Origin: an uncultured Collinsella sp.
GTDB taxonomy: Bacteria; Actinomycetota; Coriobacteriia; Coriobacteriales; Coriobacteriaceae
Direction: 5' to 3'
DNA length: 13,540 bases
Assembly (NCBI GenBank): GCA_900758885.1
Contig: CAAETD010000126.1
Location: forward strand, 1 to 13,540
The position numbers were made by a program, and so were the translations under genes. The notes under the pieces were generated by a model. It was not told where the DNA came from. It did not search any database and saw nothing but the letters and a program-made list of their open reading frames with translations. Within the stretch, counting starts at the first letter, position 1. Every line of letters begins with the position of its first letter. Positions 12,166 to 13,540 of this stretch are shown here, piece by piece.

Positions 12166-13467
12166 ATGGATCAAACGCAGACGGGCAATAGCGCTCCCCT
12201 GCCCATGCAAGCCACTCCCCAACCGGAGCAAATGACCGTTTTACCTGCACAAAAACCCCTAGTAACCATTGTGCACGCATCGGTTGGATCGGGCCACAAA
12301 GCCGCCGCCAACGCGATTGCACAAGCATTTGACCTTATCCGCGGCACCAAGGGAATCCCTGAGGATATTGAAATTGAAGTGCTCGATATCCTTGATTTTG
12401 GACGTATTAAATTCGACGGCAATAAGACCGCGGCTTCTTTTACGGGAGCCACACGCCCCATTTACGACCTGACCTGGCGATATACGCTTACGGGACATCT
12501 TCTCTGGGGTGGCGGCACGGCATGGTCGCGAATTATGTTCCCCGCCTTCAACGAATATATTCGTCGCCGCAGGCCTATAGCCGTGGTCGCAACGCACATC
12601 ACAGCAGCCAATGTTGCCGTGGGCGCCCGCGTAATTACGGGTATCGATTATCCGGTCATCTGCGTACCAACAGACTATGAAGTCGAAGGCTTTTGGCCCC
12701 ACAAGGACACCGACCTGTTCTGCGTGGCCAACGAGTTTATGGCCGAAACGCTGCGCCCGCGCAAAGTTCCCGAGTCAAAGATCCGCATAACGGGCATCCC
12801 CATCCGAGCCGGTTTCGATACCGATTACAAACGCGAAGATGAGCTCAGCAAGTTCAATCTCCCCATAGACAAAACCGTCGTATTGGTGATGGCCGGCGCC
12901 AGTTTGCCCCAACCATACGTGCGTTTCCGTGCCGCAATGGACCACACGCTCCCCTTCTTACGCAGCTTTGAGGACATGCATTTTGTCTTTTTGCCGGGCA
13001 AGGATAAGGAATACGCCACCCGCCTCAAGACGCTCTTCGACGCCATGAAACTCGACAACGTCACGGTTCTGGACTACGTGGACGACATGGCGGCCCTCAT
13101 GCACGGCTGCGACCTGGCAATCCTCAAATCAGGCGGACTCACGGTCACCGAGTGCCTGTGCGCTCATCTGCCGATGATCCTGCTGGGCAAATCATACGGT
13201 CAAGAAAAGGCCAACACCACGATGCTCACCGGCATGGGCGCCAGCATGCATGTCACCACCGCACGCGAGCTCATCGTGACGTTGCGCCATCTCCACGATC
13301 ATCCGGAGTCGCTCAAGGCACTGCTCATCAATGGCGATGTCCTGCGCCGTCCACGCGCAGCGGAGGACATCGCCATCGCAACCATGGAGCTCGTAGGCAA
13401 ACCCCAAAAACGTAAACGAGCCTTCTGCCGCTTCTACTGGGGCGAAAAACCAGCGCATATCCGCTAG
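12166..13467 (+). CDS. MGDG-synthase/UgtP-like glycolipid glycosyltransferase
   Basis: A 433-residue GT28-type enzyme that probably transfers sugar from a UDP-sugar to diacylglycerol at the inner face of the membrane, making glycolipid. After a 30-residue polar N-terminus comes the MGDG-synthase-type acceptor domain (about 32-200) with the glycine-rich loop VHASVGSGHKAAANA (36-50). The family hinge ITGIPIR is at 208-214. The C-terminal UDP-sugar domain (about 235-405) contains VLVMAGAS and the sugar-nucleotide motif LKSGGLTVTECLCAHLPMIL (320-339). The tail (412-433) is basic, suited to membrane attachment. AAGGGGAG lies six bases before ATG 12166; an in-frame upstream start at 12037 would run through the divergent promoters. 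It resembles UgtP and MurG-like enzymes, but the whole domain pair fits UgtP/MGDG synthase better than MurG. Which sugar and how many are added cannot be told. Confidence 0.87.
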   Translation: MDQTQTGNSAPLPMQATPQPEQMTVLPAQKPLVTIVHASVGSGHKAAANAIAQAFDLIRGTKGIPEDIEIEVLDILDFGRIKFDGNKTAASFTGATRPIYDLTWRYTLTGHLLWGGGTAWSRIMFPAFNEYIRRRRPIAVVATHITAANVAVGARVITGIDYPVICVPTDYEVEGFWPHKDTDLFCVANEFMAETLRPRKVPESKIRITGIPIRAGFDTDYKREDELSKFNLPIDKTVVLVMAGASLPQPYVRFRAAMDHTLPFLRSFEDMHFVFLPGKDKEYATRLKTLFDAMKLDNVTVLDYVDDMAALMHGCDLAILKSGGLTVTECLCAHLPMILLGKSYGQEKANTTMLTGMGASMHVTTARELIVTLRHLHDHPESLKALLINGDVLRRPRAAEDIAIATMELVGKPQKRKRAFCRFYWGEKPAHIR

Positions 13468-13540
13468 CGTCTTAGCGTCCGCTGCTCGGCGGGAGCCGCC
13501 CATATATCATTCCATGCTCAAACATTCTCGCTGCGCTGCG

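Noticed and set aside
13484..13502. GC-rich GGCGG-GAG-CCGCC near the window end as a terminator of the glycosyltransferase gene
   Set aside because: The stem is only five base pairs and no T tract follows before the window ends.

Overview
The window looks like a chromosome segment of a Coriobacteriia-type actinomycete, most likely Collinsella or a close relative. The main evidence is a run pgsA, garA-like FHA gene, ftsR-like MerR gene, which resembles the mycobacterial/corynebacterial pgsA2...garA-Rv1828 neighbourhood. Fairly high GC, GGAGG-type ribosome sites and a DegV plus DUF1836 pair fit the same group. The genus is an inference; no rRNA or other marker gene is present.

Positions 1 to about 5129 look like the right-hand part of an integrated element whose left end lies outside the window. 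Its right border is the 3' half of a tRNA-Pro (anticodon GGG) at 5085-5129, cut exactly at the anticodon loop. Next to it, on the minus strand, is a 496-residue tyrosine integrase (3344-4834). Between integrase and border are palindromes, inverted repeats and a 9-bp-period direct repeat that could be integrase or excisionase sites. The visible cargo is sparse and partly decayed: a DUF1648 membrane protein (567-1193), a frameshifted unknown gene (1587-2005), a 64-residue membrane peptide (2279-2473) and an unpaired MNT-type nucleotidyltransferase (2507-2848). Long stretches hold no convincing gene (1-355, 1194-1586, 2849-3343). No replication, conjugation or phage structural genes are visible.

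The conserved chromosome resumes after 5129, starting with the terminator that belonged to the interrupted tRNA (5140-5168) and a 59-nt palindrome (5238-5296). A same-strand run follows: pgsA (phospholipid synthesis), a GarA/OdhI-like FHA switch protein, an FtsR-like MerR regulator, apt (adenine salvage) and a secreted NlpC/P60 peptidoglycan hydrolase, closed by a hairpin terminator at 9267-9305. Membrane lipid, metabolic signalling, division control and wall remodelling genes thus sit in what is probably one transcription unit.

Downstream, degV (+) and a DUF1836 regulator gene (-) converge on a shared bidirectional terminator. Both promoters carry a nearly identical 27-bp sequence (23 of 27 identical), a perfect 14-bp-arm palindrome before degV and a degenerate copy overlapping the -35 region of the DUF1836 gene. 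This is the best candidate for an undescribed regulatory circuit here: the DUF1836 protein may control itself and the fatty-acid-binding DegV protein. The window ends with divergent trxB (thioredoxin reductase, -) and a UgtP/MGDG-synthase-like glycolipid glycosyltransferase (+).
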